This document shows, piece by piece, positions 16,630 through 24,507 of a DNA stretch of 64,000 nucleotides (the stretch's first letter is position 1; the number at the start of each line of letters is the position of its first letter). Location: positions 496,001 through 560,000 of the forward strand of contig CAWBYL010000001.1 of the NCBI GenBank assembly GCA_963793025.1. Reading direction: 5' to 3'. The stretch comes from CAWBYL01 sp963793025. GTDB taxonomy: Bacteria > Actinomycetota > Acidimicrobiia > Acidimicrobiales > Acidimicrobilacustridaceae. The position numbers were made by a program, and so were the translations under genes. The notes under the pieces are model-generated. The model was not told the DNA's origin and searched no databases. It worked only from the letters and a program-made list of their open reading frames with translations.

Positions 16630-16764
16630 TGAACGGCATCTCCCGCGAGTCGTCCGCACCGGACCGGCGGGACCGGTGCTCCCCAAGATCCTGCCTCATC
16701 CCATGGCTCGGTGGTGACAGCTTTCCCGAGACCTCGACCGCCGCCGAGTACCGTCGCCGCGGGT

Positions 16765-18549
16765 ATGAGCGACCAGATCATGGTGGGCCTGGGAACCATC
16801 GTCGTCCTCGGGGTGGGCATGCAGTGGCTCGCTCTGCGCGTGCGGGTCCCGGCGATCCTCCTGCTCCTCGCCTCGGGCCTCGTGGTCGGGCCCGGCCTCG
16901 GCATCGTCGACCCCGACGAGATCTTCGGCAATGCGCTGTTCCCCGTCGTCTCCATGGCCGTGTCGCTGCTGTTGTTCGAGGGCGGGCTCGGGCTCGACGT
17001 GGCCGAGCTGCGAGAGCAGGGCCGCCGACCGGTCGTGCAGCTGGTGGGCCTCGGAGTCCTCATCACCTGGGGAACCGTCGCGTTGGTGGCCCAACCCCTG
17101 TTCGACCTCCCCCTCGATCTGGCCGTGCTCCTCGGTGCCCTGCTGGTGGTGAGCGGCCCGACCGTCGTCGGCCCCCTGCTGCGCCTCGCCCGCCCCCACC
17201 AACCGACGTCCACGATCCTGCGCTGGGAGGGGATCGTCATCGATCCGGTCGGCGCCACATTGGCCCTCATCGCCCTGAAGGTGGTCACGGGGGGCGAGTA
17301 CCCCGGCGTCGAGCTGGTGCTCACCGTGCTCACCGGCATCGCCGCCGGGCTCATCGCCGCCGGATTGCTCGTCCTCGCCCTGCGCGCCTTCGCCATCCCC
17401 GACGACCTCGAGCTGGCGGTCACGTTCATGGTCGCCATCGGCTGCTACGTGTCGGCCGAGTTCTTCTTCGAGGAGGCCGGCCTCTTCGCGACCACGGTCC
17501 TCGGGATCGCCCTGGCCAACCAGCCCTGGGTCCAGGTGCGGAGGATCACCAGCTTCGGCCACGACATCGGCGTCATCGTGCTCGGCGGCTTGTTCGTGGT
17601 CCTCGCGGCACGGGTCGCACCCGACGACTTCCGTGGGATCGTCCGGCCCGGCCTCGTGCTGGTCGTGTTCCTCGTGGTGGTGGTGCGGCCGGTGGTCGGC
17701 TGGGTGTGCACGATCGGTTGTCGGCTGCCCCGTCCCGACCGGTGGTTCATCGGCGCCCTCGCTCCCCGAGGCATCGTCGCCGCCGCCACCTCGTCGCTGT
17801 TCGCCCTCCAGCTCGACCAGAGCGGGCACGACGACGGCCGGATCGAGGCCATCGTGTTCCTCGTCATCGTGGGCACCTGCCTGGTGTACGGCTTGACGTG
17901 CTCGCCCCTGGCCCGCCGCCTCGGGGTGGCCCAGCCCGAGCCCCGAGGGGTGCTGTTGGTGGGCGATCAACCCTGGTTGCTGGATTTCGCCGACGCCCTG
18001 TCCGAGGCTGGGGTCGACGTGCTCGTGCTGGCCAGCGGCCAGTACCGGCTGGCCGAGGCCACGCACCCGTGGTCGCTCGCCACCATCCCGGCCGTCAGCG
18101 AACGGTTCCCCACCCTGCTCGAGACCATCGGCACCGCGGTGATCGCCTCCCTCGACGACGAGCACAACGCGGTGGCCATCGGTCGCTGCCTCGACGTGCT
18201 CCCCCGCCGCGAGGTCTACGTGCTCCCCAACGACCGGGCAGTGCGCACCGGGAACGATCGGAGGTTGCCCGGCGACGAGACCGCCCGGGAGCTCGACGAC
18301 GAGGAATCCGAGGTCGCCGAGGTCGCCGCCGCCCAGGACTGGGACCGAAGGCCGTTCAGCGCGGGTGCGACCCAGGCGACCGTCGAAGCGGCCTACGCCG
18401 ACGCGGGCCTTCGTCTCGCCCGGCCCGACGCCGACGGACGGGTGACCGGCGCACTGGTCCTCGCCGTCGTCACGCCCGACGGTCGAACCCACGTCGAGGC
18501 CCAGACCCGCCCCCTCACGCCGAACGACATCGCCATCGTCTGCGGCTGA
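16765..18549 (+). CDS. Cation:proton antiporter (CPA1/NhaP type) with C-terminal nucleotide-binding-like domain
   Basis: A 594-residue protein. Residues 1-395 are a polytopic transporter of about twelve helices, with the CPA1-like VVSGPTVVGPLLRL and EGIVIDPVGATLALIA stretches lining the ion path, and APRGIVAAATSSLFALQL near the end. The C-terminal part from about 398 (RGVLLVGDQPWLLDFADALS, then VIASLDDEHNAVAIGRCLDV) resembles a TrkA-N/RCK NAD-binding domain, so regulation by nucleotide is possible. A 'GTP' version of the usual TDP helix is noteworthy, and which ion is moved is not predictable. The start ATG is placed after TACCGT at 16749-16754. Confidence 0.87.
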   Translation: MSDQIMVGLGTIVVLGVGMQWLALRVRVPAILLLLASGLVVGPGLGIVDPDEIFGNALFPVVSMAVSLLLFEGGLGLDVAELREQGRRPVVQLVGLGVLITWGTVALVAQPLFDLPLDLAVLLGALLVVSGPTVVGPLLRLARPHQPTSTILRWEGIVIDPVGATLALIALKVVTGGEYPGVELVLTVLTGIAAGLIAAGLLVLALRAFAIPDDLELAVTFMVAIGCYVSAEFFFEEAGLFATTVLGIALANQPWVQVRRITSFGHDIGVIVLGGLFVVLAARVAPDDFRGIVRPGLVLVVFLVVVVRPVVGWVCTIGCRLPRPDRWFIGALAPRGIVAAATSSLFALQLDQSGHDDGRIEAIVFLVIVGTCLVYGLTCSPLARRLGVAQPEPRGVLLVGDQPWLLDFADALSEAGVDVLVLASGQYRLAEATHPWSLATIPAVSERFPTLLETIGTAVIASLDDEHNAVAIGRCLDVLPRREVYVLPNDRAVRTGNDRRLPGDETARELDDEESEVAEVAAAQDWDRRPFSAGATQATVEAAYADAGLRLARPDADGRVTGALVLAVVTPDGRTHVEAQTRPLTPNDIAIVCG

Positions 18550-18570
18550 GCCTCGCCAGTAGGCCGGGCG

Positions 18571-19002
18571 TCAGTCCCCGTCGCCAGGGCCGCTCATGAC
18601 CGGCGCGCCGTGGTGCACCAGCATGCGCCAGGTCCCGTCGTCGTCCCGGGCGAAGACGTTCAGGCTGGCGATGGCCGCGCTGCCGTCGCCGGCGAGCAGG
18701 TTCTCGTCACAGCTCACCCAGGCCACGTCGCCGGCGAGCACGACGTGCTCGTCGGTCACGATGAACTGGAGGTGCTGGGGTCCCCCGAACAGCGCGGCCC
18801 AGCTGGCGGCGACCGAACCCCATCCCCGCAGCTGCGTCCAGCCCGGATGGACGCACACGACCCGGTCGTCGTGGGCCCAGAGGTCGGACATGGCGTCGAT
18901 GTCCCGGGCCTCGAAGGCCTCGTAGAACGCACGGTTGGCGGCCAACACCGCGGCCTCGTCGGCCTCCGGGTCGGGACCGGCCGGGCGTTCGTCGGGGGAC
19001 AT
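18571..19002 (-). CDS. NTF2-like (SnoaL/DUF4440) protein
   Basis: A 143-residue single-domain protein with the NTF2-like pattern: ANRAFYEAFEARDIDAMSDL, then WAHDDRVVCVHPGWTQLRGW, AALFGGPQHLQFIV, and a final strand region WRMLVHHGAPVMSG. The family covers polyketide cyclases, small isomerases and unknown stress proteins, so no reaction can be assigned. It converges on the antiporter gene with 21 bases between stops and is divergent from the hydrolase at 19031. Confidence 0.85.
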   Translation of the reverse strand: MSPDERPAGPDPEADEAAVLAANRAFYEAFEARDIDAMSDLWAHDDRVVCVHPGWTQLRGWGSVAASWAALFGGPQHLQFIVTDEHVVLAGDVAWVSCDENLLAGDGSAAIASLNVFARDDDGTWRMLVHHGAPVMSGPGDGD

Positions 19003-19008
19003 CCGGGC

Positions 19009-19014
19009 ACCGTA
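19009..19014 (-). promoter_or_regulatory. Putative -10 box of the NTF2-like gene
   Basis: TACGGT on the minus strand, six bases before ATG 19002. Confidence 0.5.
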
Positions 19015-19030
19015 GCGGCAGGATGGTGGG

Positions 19031-19895
19031 ATGCGAGTCGGCTCAACCGACGGCGTCGAGCTCGAGGTCCACGACCTCGGAGGGTCCGGCGTCGACGTCC
19101 TCTTGTCCCATGCGACCGGGTTTCACGGACTCGTGTGGGAGCCCCTGGCCCGCCATCTCGACGGGTTCCGCCGATGGTCGGTCGACCTGCGGGGCCACGG
19201 CGACTCGACCATGCCGGTCGCCCGGGCCCTCGACTGGGACGGCTTCGCCGACGACGTGCTCGCAGTGGTCGACGGCCTGGCCCTCGACCGCCCGTTCGGG
19301 GTGGGCCATTCGAAGGGTGGCGCCGCGCTCCTGCTCGCCGAGCAGCGGCGACCCGGGACCTTCCGGGCGCTGTACCTGTACGAGCCGGTGGTGATGCCAC
19401 CCGAGCAGGCCGTGGGTCCCCGCCCCGAGAACCCCTTGGCCCAGGGCGCCCTGCGCCGTCGAGCGTCCTTCGCCAGCGCCTCCGAGGCGATCGCCAACTA
19501 CCAGGCCAAACCTCCGCTGTCGGCCCTCGACCCCGCCGCGCTCGAAGGCCTACGTCGAACACGGCTTCGCCACTCGATCCGACGGATCGGTCACCCTCAA
19601 GTGCCGGCCCGAAGCCGAGGCCGACGTGTACGCCCACGGCTCGGCGCACCAGGCTTTCGCCCACCTCGACGAGGTGACCTGCCCGGTGACCATCGCCCTC
19701 GGCGACGAGACCACCATCCCCGCCGTCTTCGGCCGACCGGTCGCCGACGCCCTCCCCCACGGGACGGTCGCGTCCTTCCCGACGCTCGGGCACTTCGGGC
19801 CCCTGGAGGACCCGCGCCTGGTCGCCGCCTCCATCCTCGAGCGCTTCGCCGCGGCGGACGGCGGGTTCGGCTCGGGTCCCGTCGGGGTGTCCTAG
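19031..19895 (+). pseudogene. Alpha/beta hydrolase with a single-base frameshift
   Basis: From ATG 19031 the protein is a clear alpha/beta hydrolase: VLLSHATGFHGLVWEPLARH, the DLRGHGDS turn, and GVGHSKGGAALLLAEQ, the nucleophile elbow with Ser in GHSKG. Near 19547 the frame fails. Removing one G from GAAGGCC lets translation continue as AYVEHGFATRSDGSVTLKCR and then in the third frame to 19895, covering the region of the acid and the catalytic His (FPTLGHFGPLED). The restored product would be about 287 residues, normal for the family. As written, the first frame runs on through the next gene as nonsense Arg/Pro-rich sequence. It is either a one-base sequencing error or a fresh pseudogene. Confidence 0.85.
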
Positions 19896-19903
19896 GGGCG
19901 GCG

Positions 19904-19909
19904 TACCCT
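19904..19909 (+). promoter_or_regulatory. Putative -10 box of the RecB-like nuclease gene
   Basis: TACCCT, six bases before ATG 19916 and nine bases after the hydrolase stop. Confidence 0.5.
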
Positions 19910-19915
19910 CGGGGC

Positions 19916-20794
19916 ATGCCCCTCGATCTGCCGACGTCGCTGTCGCCCTCGAAGGTCTCGTCGTTCACCGAGTGCGCCCTCGCCTTCCGCTTCTCGGCCA
20001 TCGACCGCCTCCCCGACCCACCCACCGTGGCCACGGTGAAGGGCACGCTCGTGCATGCCGCCCTCGAGCGGCTCATGGCCCTGCCGCCCGAGGACCGCAC
20101 CGTCGATGCGGCGCTGGCCTGCCTGGGCGAGGCCCGGGTCGCTCTCGACGACGACCCGGAGTGGGTCGAACTGGCGCTGGACGACGACGCCGCGGCCGAG
20201 TTGCTGGCCGACGCCGACGTCCTCGTCCGGCGGTACTTCGAGATCGAGGACCCGACCACGATCCGACCCATCGGCATCGAGCTCCGGATGGAGGTGGAGC
20301 TCGACGGGCTGCGCCTCCGGGGCATCATCGACCGTCTCGAGCTCGATGAGGACGGCGAGCTGGTGGTCACCGACTACAAGACGGGCCGGCCCCCCAACGA
20401 GGCCTACGAGCAGTCCCGCCTGGGCGGTGTGCACTTCTACGCCTACCTGTGCGAGCGCCTCTTCGGAAAGCGGCCGAGCAAGGTCCAGCTGCTCTATCTG
20501 GGCCAGCCCCTTGCCATCACCACCGTCCCCAGCGAGCAGTCGACCCGCCAGCTCGAGCGCAAGGTGCGCGCCATCTGGTCGGCGATCGAACGGGCCTGCG
20601 AGCGCGACGACTTCCGGCCCAAGCAGTCTCGCCTGTGCAACTGGTGCGCCTACCAGACCTGGTGTCCGGCGTTCGGCGGCGATCCCGCCGGGGCCCGGGC
20701 GGCCGCCGACGCGCTCGTTTCGGGGGCATCCACGGCCACGGCGGAGCTCACCGACGGGATGGCCGTCGCCGTCCCCCTACCATCCGTCGGGTGA
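19916..20794 (+). CDS. RecB-family PD-(D/E)XK nuclease with a probable Fe-S cluster
   Basis: A 292-residue stand-alone nuclease of the PDDEXK_1/Cas4-like type. N-terminal SPSKVSSFTECALAFRF carries the first Cys; GTLVHAALERLM gives the active-site His; LRGIIDRLELDEDGELVVTD followed by YKTG supplies the Asp and the D-x-K core; an ARERK-like helix (STRQLERKVRAIW) follows. Three more Cys sit at the end (RLCNWCAYQTWCPAF, C-x2-C-x5-C), the spacing that holds a 4Fe-4S cluster in AddB, Cas4 and related nucleases. It probably processes single- or double-stranded DNA ends; no helicase partner is adjacent. The stop overlaps the following PAP2 gene's start (GTGA). Confidence 0.88.
   Translation: MPLDLPTSLSPSKVSSFTECALAFRFSAIDRLPDPPTVATVKGTLVHAALERLMALPPEDRTVDAALACLGEARVALDDDPEWVELALDDDAAAELLADADVLVRRYFEIEDPTTIRPIGIELRMEVELDGLRLRGIIDRLELDEDGELVVTDYKTGRPPNEAYEQSRLGGVHFYAYLCERLFGKRPSKVQLLYLGQPLAITTVPSEQSTRQLERKVRAIWSAIERACERDDFRPKQSRLCNWCAYQTWCPAFGGDPAGARAAADALVSGASTATAELTDGMAVAVPLPSVG
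20778..20783 (+). promoter_or_regulatory. Possible internal -10 box before the PAP2 gene
   Basis: TACCAT, seven bases before GTG 20791, inside the end of the nuclease gene; it could give a separate leaderless transcript. Confidence 0.35.
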
Positions 20795-21633
20795 CCGACC
20801 CGTCCCCCACCGATCCGAGCACCCCCGGACCAGATCCTGAGGTCCTCCCCCCGGAGGGAGTGATCGACGCCGCCCTCGAGGCGTTCGACGCCCGTCATCC
20901 GGACCTTCATCTCCCCCTGCACCAGACCGAGCCGCCTCACGAGCTGACGCCGGTCCAACGTTTCGACGACATGGTCGACGGCTGGTTCGACCACCTCCGG
21001 GGCACCGAGCCGGCCGACCGCATCCTGTACGCCCTCACCGAGCTGGGCGACTTCGGTCTGGTCTGGGTCCTGCTGGCCTTCGCCAGGGGGTTGCGCTCCG
21101 ACGAGGACGCCCGGGCCGCGTGGCGCCTGGCCGCTGCTCTCGGCGTCGAGTCGGTACTGCTCAACGGTGTGATCAAGAGCCAGTTCAAGCGCGAGCGCCC
21201 CGTGGTCCAGGTCCCCCGCCCCCACAAGATGCGGGTACCGCTCACCACGAGCTTCCCGAGCGGGCACTCCAGCACCGCGATGCTGGCCGGGGTCCTGCTC
21301 ACCCAGCGCTCCGGCCCCGCCACCAAGATGGCGATCTTCGGCCTCGGGGGGCTGGTCGCGGCGAGCAGGGTCCACGTGAGGATCCACCATCCGTCCGATG
21401 TCGTCGGCGGACTCGGAATCGGGCTCGCCCTCGGCGCCGTCGCGCGCGCATCGCGTGGCCGCTGTACAGGAGGCCCTCCTGACCCCGACGGAATAGTGAC
21501 CGTCTCGGACCCGTTCCCCCTTACATGGCCCCCCTCACCTTCTCCGTCACCTGGGACTACCGCTGTCCCTTCGCTCGCATCGTCCACCGACACATCGTCG
21601 ACGGCCTCGAGGGTGGAGCCGACTGGGACGTGA
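20791..21633 (+). CDS. PAP2-family phosphatase (C-terminus uncertain)
   Basis: A membrane phosphatase of the PAP2/phosphatidic-acid phosphatase family. Its three-part active site is complete: KSQFKRERPVVQ (K-x6-RP-like), FPSGHSSTAMLAGVLL (PSGH) and SRVHVRIHHPSDVVGGLGIG (SR-x5-H-x3-D). Membrane helices surround these motifs; the N-terminal 60 residues are a soluble Pro/Asp/Glu-rich leader. Such enzymes remove phosphate from lipid or isoprenoid phosphates. The written frame runs 109 bases into the next gene with a Ser/Thr-rich, shadow-like tail. Removing one CG from the CGCGCGCG run at 21441-21448 would instead end the protein as ARIAWPLYRRPS at 21482, a more natural finish. GTG start overlaps the upstream stop. 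Confidence 0.8.
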   Translation: MTDPSPTDPSTPGPDPEVLPPEGVIDAALEAFDARHPDLHLPLHQTEPPHELTPVQRFDDMVDGWFDHLRGTEPADRILYALTELGDFGLVWVLLAFARGLRSDEDARAAWRLAAALGVESVLLNGVIKSQFKRERPVVQVPRPHKMRVPLTTSFPSGHSSTAMLAGVLLTQRSGPATKMAIFGLGGLVAASRVHVRIHHPSDVVGGLGIGLALGAVARASRGRCTGGPPDPDGIVTVSDPFPLTWPPSPSPSPGTTAVPSLASSTDTSSTASRVEPTGT

Positions 21634-22127
21634 CCTTCGTTCCGTTCTCGCTCGGGCAGGTGCACGTGGAGGAGGGCGAGGCCCCGATCTGGGAGCACCC
21701 CGACGACGACACCGGCCTGCTGGCCCTGCAGGCCGCCGTCGTGGTGCGCGACAAGGAGCCTGCGCTCTTCCCGGTCGTGCACCGGGCCCTGTTCGAGGCC
21801 CGCCACGCCGACGGCGCCCGCCTGCGAGAGGAGAGCGTGCTGCGCTCGCTGCTCGATGCCGAGGGCGTCGACGCGGACGCCGTCTTCGCCGAGGTGGCCA
21901 CCGGTCGCCCCCTCGAGACGGTCCGTGACGAGCACACCAGCGTCGCCACGGACCTCGACGTGTGGGGTGTTCCCACCTTCATGGCCGGCGGACGGGCCAG
22001 CTTCGTGCGCCTCATGGATCTTCCCACCGACGCCGACGACGCCCGCCGGTCGATCGAGCGGATCCTCGACATGCTCGTCGGCTGGCCATCGCTCAACGAG
22101 TTCAAGCACACCAGCCTCGACCGCTGA
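21525..22127 (+). CDS. DsbA-family (thioredoxin-fold) protein
   Basis: A 200-residue DsbA-like protein: FSVTWDYRCPFARIVHRHI gives the first strand and active-site helix, with only one Cys (CPFA) in place of CxxC. A helical insertion follows, then DVWGVPTFMAGGRASFVRLM carrying the cis-Pro loop (GVPTF). The set resembles the FrnE/2-hydroxychromene-2-carboxylate isomerase branch, acting as glutathione- or mycothiol-type isomerase or as a single-Cys oxidoreductase. With mycothiol metabolism suggested by mca in this window, a mycothiol-linked role is plausible but inferred. ATG 21525 lies in the doubtful tail of the PAP2 frame, supporting that tail being artefactual. Confidence 0.83.
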   Translation: MAPLTFSVTWDYRCPFARIVHRHIVDGLEGGADWDVTFVPFSLGQVHVEEGEAPIWEHPDDDTGLLALQAAVVVRDKEPALFPVVHRALFEARHADGARLREESVLRSLLDAEGVDADAVFAEVATGRPLETVRDEHTSVATDLDVWGVPTFMAGGRASFVRLMDLPTDADDARRSIERILDMLVGWPSLNEFKHTSLDR

Positions 22128-22183
22128 GGTCATGCCCGAGCCGTCGTCAGATCACGGCGGTCGGGCTCTCGGGCCTGGACGAC

Positions 22184-22214
22184 AGAGGGACGCAGCCGTT
22201 GGCTGCGTCCCTCT
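22184..22214. terminator. Bidirectional terminator hairpin
   Basis: A perfect 14-base stem (AGAGGGACGCAGCC and its complement) with a GTT loop, between the DsbA-like gene (stop 22127) and a convergent 57-codon gene (stop 22249). Confidence 0.8.
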
Positions 22215-22248
22215 GGTGCGGCTACTCGTGCGGGCGAACCCGCTCGGG

Positions 22249-22422
22249 TCAGTTCTGCGCCAGCTCCGGCTCGGCCTCGTGCGCCAGCAGTGAACGCACG
22301 TCGAGGAGGAGGTCGGAGACCTCGTTGGTGCTCACGAGCTCGCGATGGAGCATGTCGCCGAGGGCCCGATCGATGATCGTGAGGGCCTCGGCGATGGCAT
22401 CCAGCTCGTGGGTCTCGGTCAT
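22249..22422 (-). CDS. Small helical protein, 57 residues
   Basis: A short gene ending in TGA at 22249. Its start ATG at 22422 follows a good Shine-Dalgarno (ACAGGAGACACCATG on the minus strand). The product begins MTETHELDAIAEALTIIDRA, continues with LHRELVSTNEVSDLLLDVRS and ends ELAQN. It is acidic, Leu-rich, Cys-free and should be almost entirely helical, perhaps a coiled-coil dimer. The terminator hairpin at 22184-22214 lies just past its stop. I do not recognise it. The strong ribosome site, tidy terminator and coding-like composition make it a real gene candidate. Confidence 0.6.
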   Translation of the reverse strand: MTETHELDAIAEALTIIDRALGDMLHRELVSTNEVSDLLLDVRSLLAHEAEPELAQN

Positions 22423-22652
22423 GGTGTCTCCTGTCGTGGCCGGCGGGCCGGCCGCTCGCAGACGTGCTGGGGTCGTTGCTGGTTCCTGCCCCGCTGGCTG
22501 ATCAGCTCCACGACGAGTACCGATTCAGCCACCGAGTGAGGCCATCGTAGGGCCTCAGGTGTGACACGCGGGTTTCGGCGGCGTCATTTTGGGCGACATT
22601 TCACCCGACCGTCACGGACCCATGGCGCCGCCGAGACGCGGCGCGATGGCCC

Positions 22653-22658
22653 TAGGCT
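22653..22658 (+). promoter_or_regulatory. Putative -10 box of the receptor kinase gene
   Basis: TAGGCT, nine bases before GTG 22668. The roughly 245 bases upstream back to 22422 hold no gene; the promoter of the divergent 57-codon gene must also lie there but I could not place it. Confidence 0.45.
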
Positions 22659-22667
22659 CCACCCACC

Positions 22668-24149
22668 GTGGAGTACGTGGTTCAGCGCCGTCTCGGGCGT
22701 GGTGGAATGGGCGTCGTCGATCTCGCGGTCGACGCTGACGGCCGTACGGTGGCCTGCAAGCGCCTGCTCCTGCACGGCAGCGCGGCCGAGATGCACCGGG
22801 CCCGACAGCGGATCCGTCGTGAGGCCACGGCCCTCGAACGGCTTCGGCACCCGAACATCGTGCCCCTGCTGGACGTGGTCGACGACAACGACGACGTCGT
22901 CCTCGTGCTGCCGTTCCTCCCCGGGGGCACCCTCGCCGAGCAGGTCCAACACCACGGGCCTCTGTCCCCGGGCCAGGTCCATCTCCTGGCCGACCACCTC
23001 TTCGACGCCCTGGCCGAGGCGCACCGTCACGGGATCGTCCACCGGGACATCAAACCCGCCAACGTGCTGTTCGACGCGGCCGGTACCGCGTTCCTCACCG
23101 ACTTCGGCGTGGCGTCGATCCGGGACGCCACCGGAGGGCTCACCGTCACCGGAGCGGTCATCGGTACGCCGGAGTTCATGGCCCCCGAACAGGCCCGCGG
23201 GGAACCACCGATCGCCGCCAGCGACGTCTTCTCGCTGGCCGCCACGCTGGTCTACGCCGCCACCGGACACCCTCCCTATGGCCAGGGGGAGCCGGCCGTC
23301 ATCCTGCAGCGAGCAGCACGAGGCCGGTTGTCGCCGCTCCCGTCCACCCTCGACCGCTCCGTGCGTCGTCGGCTCGTACCTCACCTCGCCCGCTCACCCC
23401 AGAAGCGTCCGAGCGCGGCCGTCGGTGCCGCCGGGGCCCGGGCGGCACGCGACGCCGGAGCCGAGCAGGACCGGGGACCGGTCGTGGCCGGTCCCGGGGG
23501 CACCCGGATCAGCGCCGCACCCCCACCCCCTCGTGATCGAAGGCGTTGGATCGTCGCCGGGGCCGTGGCCGCGCTGGCCGCCGTGGTGGTCGGAGCCACG
23601 GCGGTCGCCTTGGCCAACCGGCCGGCCGACGGCGAGTCCGCGGCCACCACGGTGCCCGCACCGACCACGGCCCCGTGCACCGACCTGCCCTACCAGCCGT
23701 GCGGCCAGCTGCCCTCTGCCAACACCGATGGCCAGGGGTGCCTCGAGGGCTTCTACGACCTCGACGGACGGGCTGACAATGGATGTGAGGTGCGTTCCGA
23801 CCCGCTGAACGGCACCCGCTTCGACAACCCGATCATCGCCAACCTCGTACCTGACGACGCCGTCGACCGGTATCCCTTCACCGTGAAGCACGACTTCAAC
23901 CTCTTCTGCGACAACAAGCTGACCGTGACCCTCACCGGGCCGGTGGGCGTGAGCATGCAGCTCGACGTGCTGCGCCAGAACGGGTCGGTGCTGGGCTCGG
24001 CGATCAGTGACGACGGCGTGGCCGGGATCGTCGAGCTCGGACAACCGGACTGCTTCGGCAACGACCTCGATCTCGTGGCCCGGGTCAGCTGGGTCGGTTC
24101 CCGTCGTTCGGGGGGCGAATACACCCTCACCCGCAAGGGCTCGTGGTGA
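22668..24149 (+). CDS. Transmembrane Ser/Thr protein kinase with a PPC-like ectodomain
   Basis: A 493-residue receptor-type Hanks kinase. The kinase domain has the Gly loop GRGGMGVV (10-17), Lys31 (ACKR), HRDIKPAN (125-132), TDFGVAS and GTPEFMAPEQ, so it should be active. A proline-rich juxtamembrane stretch leads to one membrane helix (about 290-316). The exported part carries six Cys, with CLEGFYDLDGRADNGCE and then DRYPFTVKHDFNLFCDNKLT through GGEYTLTRKGSW. That second piece looks like a PPC-type beta-sandwich, a domain known mainly from secreted enzymes. The C-lobe is short. It probably senses an extracellular ligand and phosphorylates cytoplasmic proteins; targets unknown. Confidence 0.88.
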   Translation: MEYVVQRRLGRGGMGVVDLAVDADGRTVACKRLLLHGSAAEMHRARQRIRREATALERLRHPNIVPLLDVVDDNDDVVLVLPFLPGGTLAEQVQHHGPLSPGQVHLLADHLFDALAEAHRHGIVHRDIKPANVLFDAAGTAFLTDFGVASIRDATGGLTVTGAVIGTPEFMAPEQARGEPPIAASDVFSLAATLVYAATGHPPYGQGEPAVILQRAARGRLSPLPSTLDRSVRRRLVPHLARSPQKRPSAAVGAAGARAARDAGAEQDRGPVVAGPGGTRISAAPPPPRDRRRWIVAGAVAALAAVVVGATAVALANRPADGESAATTVPAPTTAPCTDLPYQPCGQLPSANTDGQGCLEGFYDLDGRADNGCEVRSDPLNGTRFDNPIIANLVPDDAVDRYPFTVKHDFNLFCDNKLTVTLTGPVGVSMQLDVLRQNGSVLGSAISDDGVAGIVELGQPDCFGNDLDLVARVSWVGSRRSGGEYTLTRKGSW

Positions 24150-24185
24150 CGACGCCCACGAGCGGTCGGAACTGAGGTCGGACCG

Positions 24186-24500
24186 GTGCCGCCTGCCCGT
24201 CGACCGTCGTCCCGCCGCCGGAGCGAACCCGAGCCCTATCCGCCGTCGGCGGTGGCCGAGCTGGGCCTGGAGATCGGTGATCGGGTGCGCTTTCGGCGCA
24301 AGGACGCCGAACGGTGGAAGGCCGGCACGGTCGCCCGCCGTGAGAGCGACGGCAGCCTGGGCATACGTGACGGCAAGGGCGCGCTGCGGGCCCTGCCCCT
24401 GAACCGGGTCGAGGTGCGCACGATCGGGCCCCGAGGTGGCGTGGTGTGGGAGCCGCTCCCCGAGCGGGCGGCCCGCACCGAGCAGATGCGACTGCTCTGA
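24186..24500 (+). CDS. Small SH3/Tudor-like protein
   Basis: A 104-residue basic protein. After a Pro/Arg/Ser-rich start, residues 25-80 look like a small beta-barrel (LEIGDRVRFRRKDAERWKAG, then TVARRESDGSLGIRDGKGAL), as in Tudor or SH3-like domains that bind nucleic acid or protein tails. I do not recognise the family. It follows the kinase gene by 36 bases and may be co-transcribed. The GTG start at 24186 has no clear ribosome site. Convergent with the oxidoreductase at 24508. Confidence 0.65.
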   Translation: MPPARRPSSRRRSEPEPYPPSAVAELGLEIGDRVRFRRKDAERWKAGTVARRESDGSLGIRDGKGALRALPLNRVEVRTIGPRGGVVWEPLPERAARTEQMRLL

Positions 24501-24507
24501 CCGGCCG

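Noticed and set aside
16696..18492. A 598-codon minus-strand frame
   Set aside because: Antisense of the antiporter; rich in Asp/Glu/His/Gly with no hydrophobic or domain pattern.
22423..22667. RNA gene or riboswitch in the longest intergenic gap
   Set aside because: Only short GC hairpins are visible, with no conserved core I recognise and no tRNA fold.
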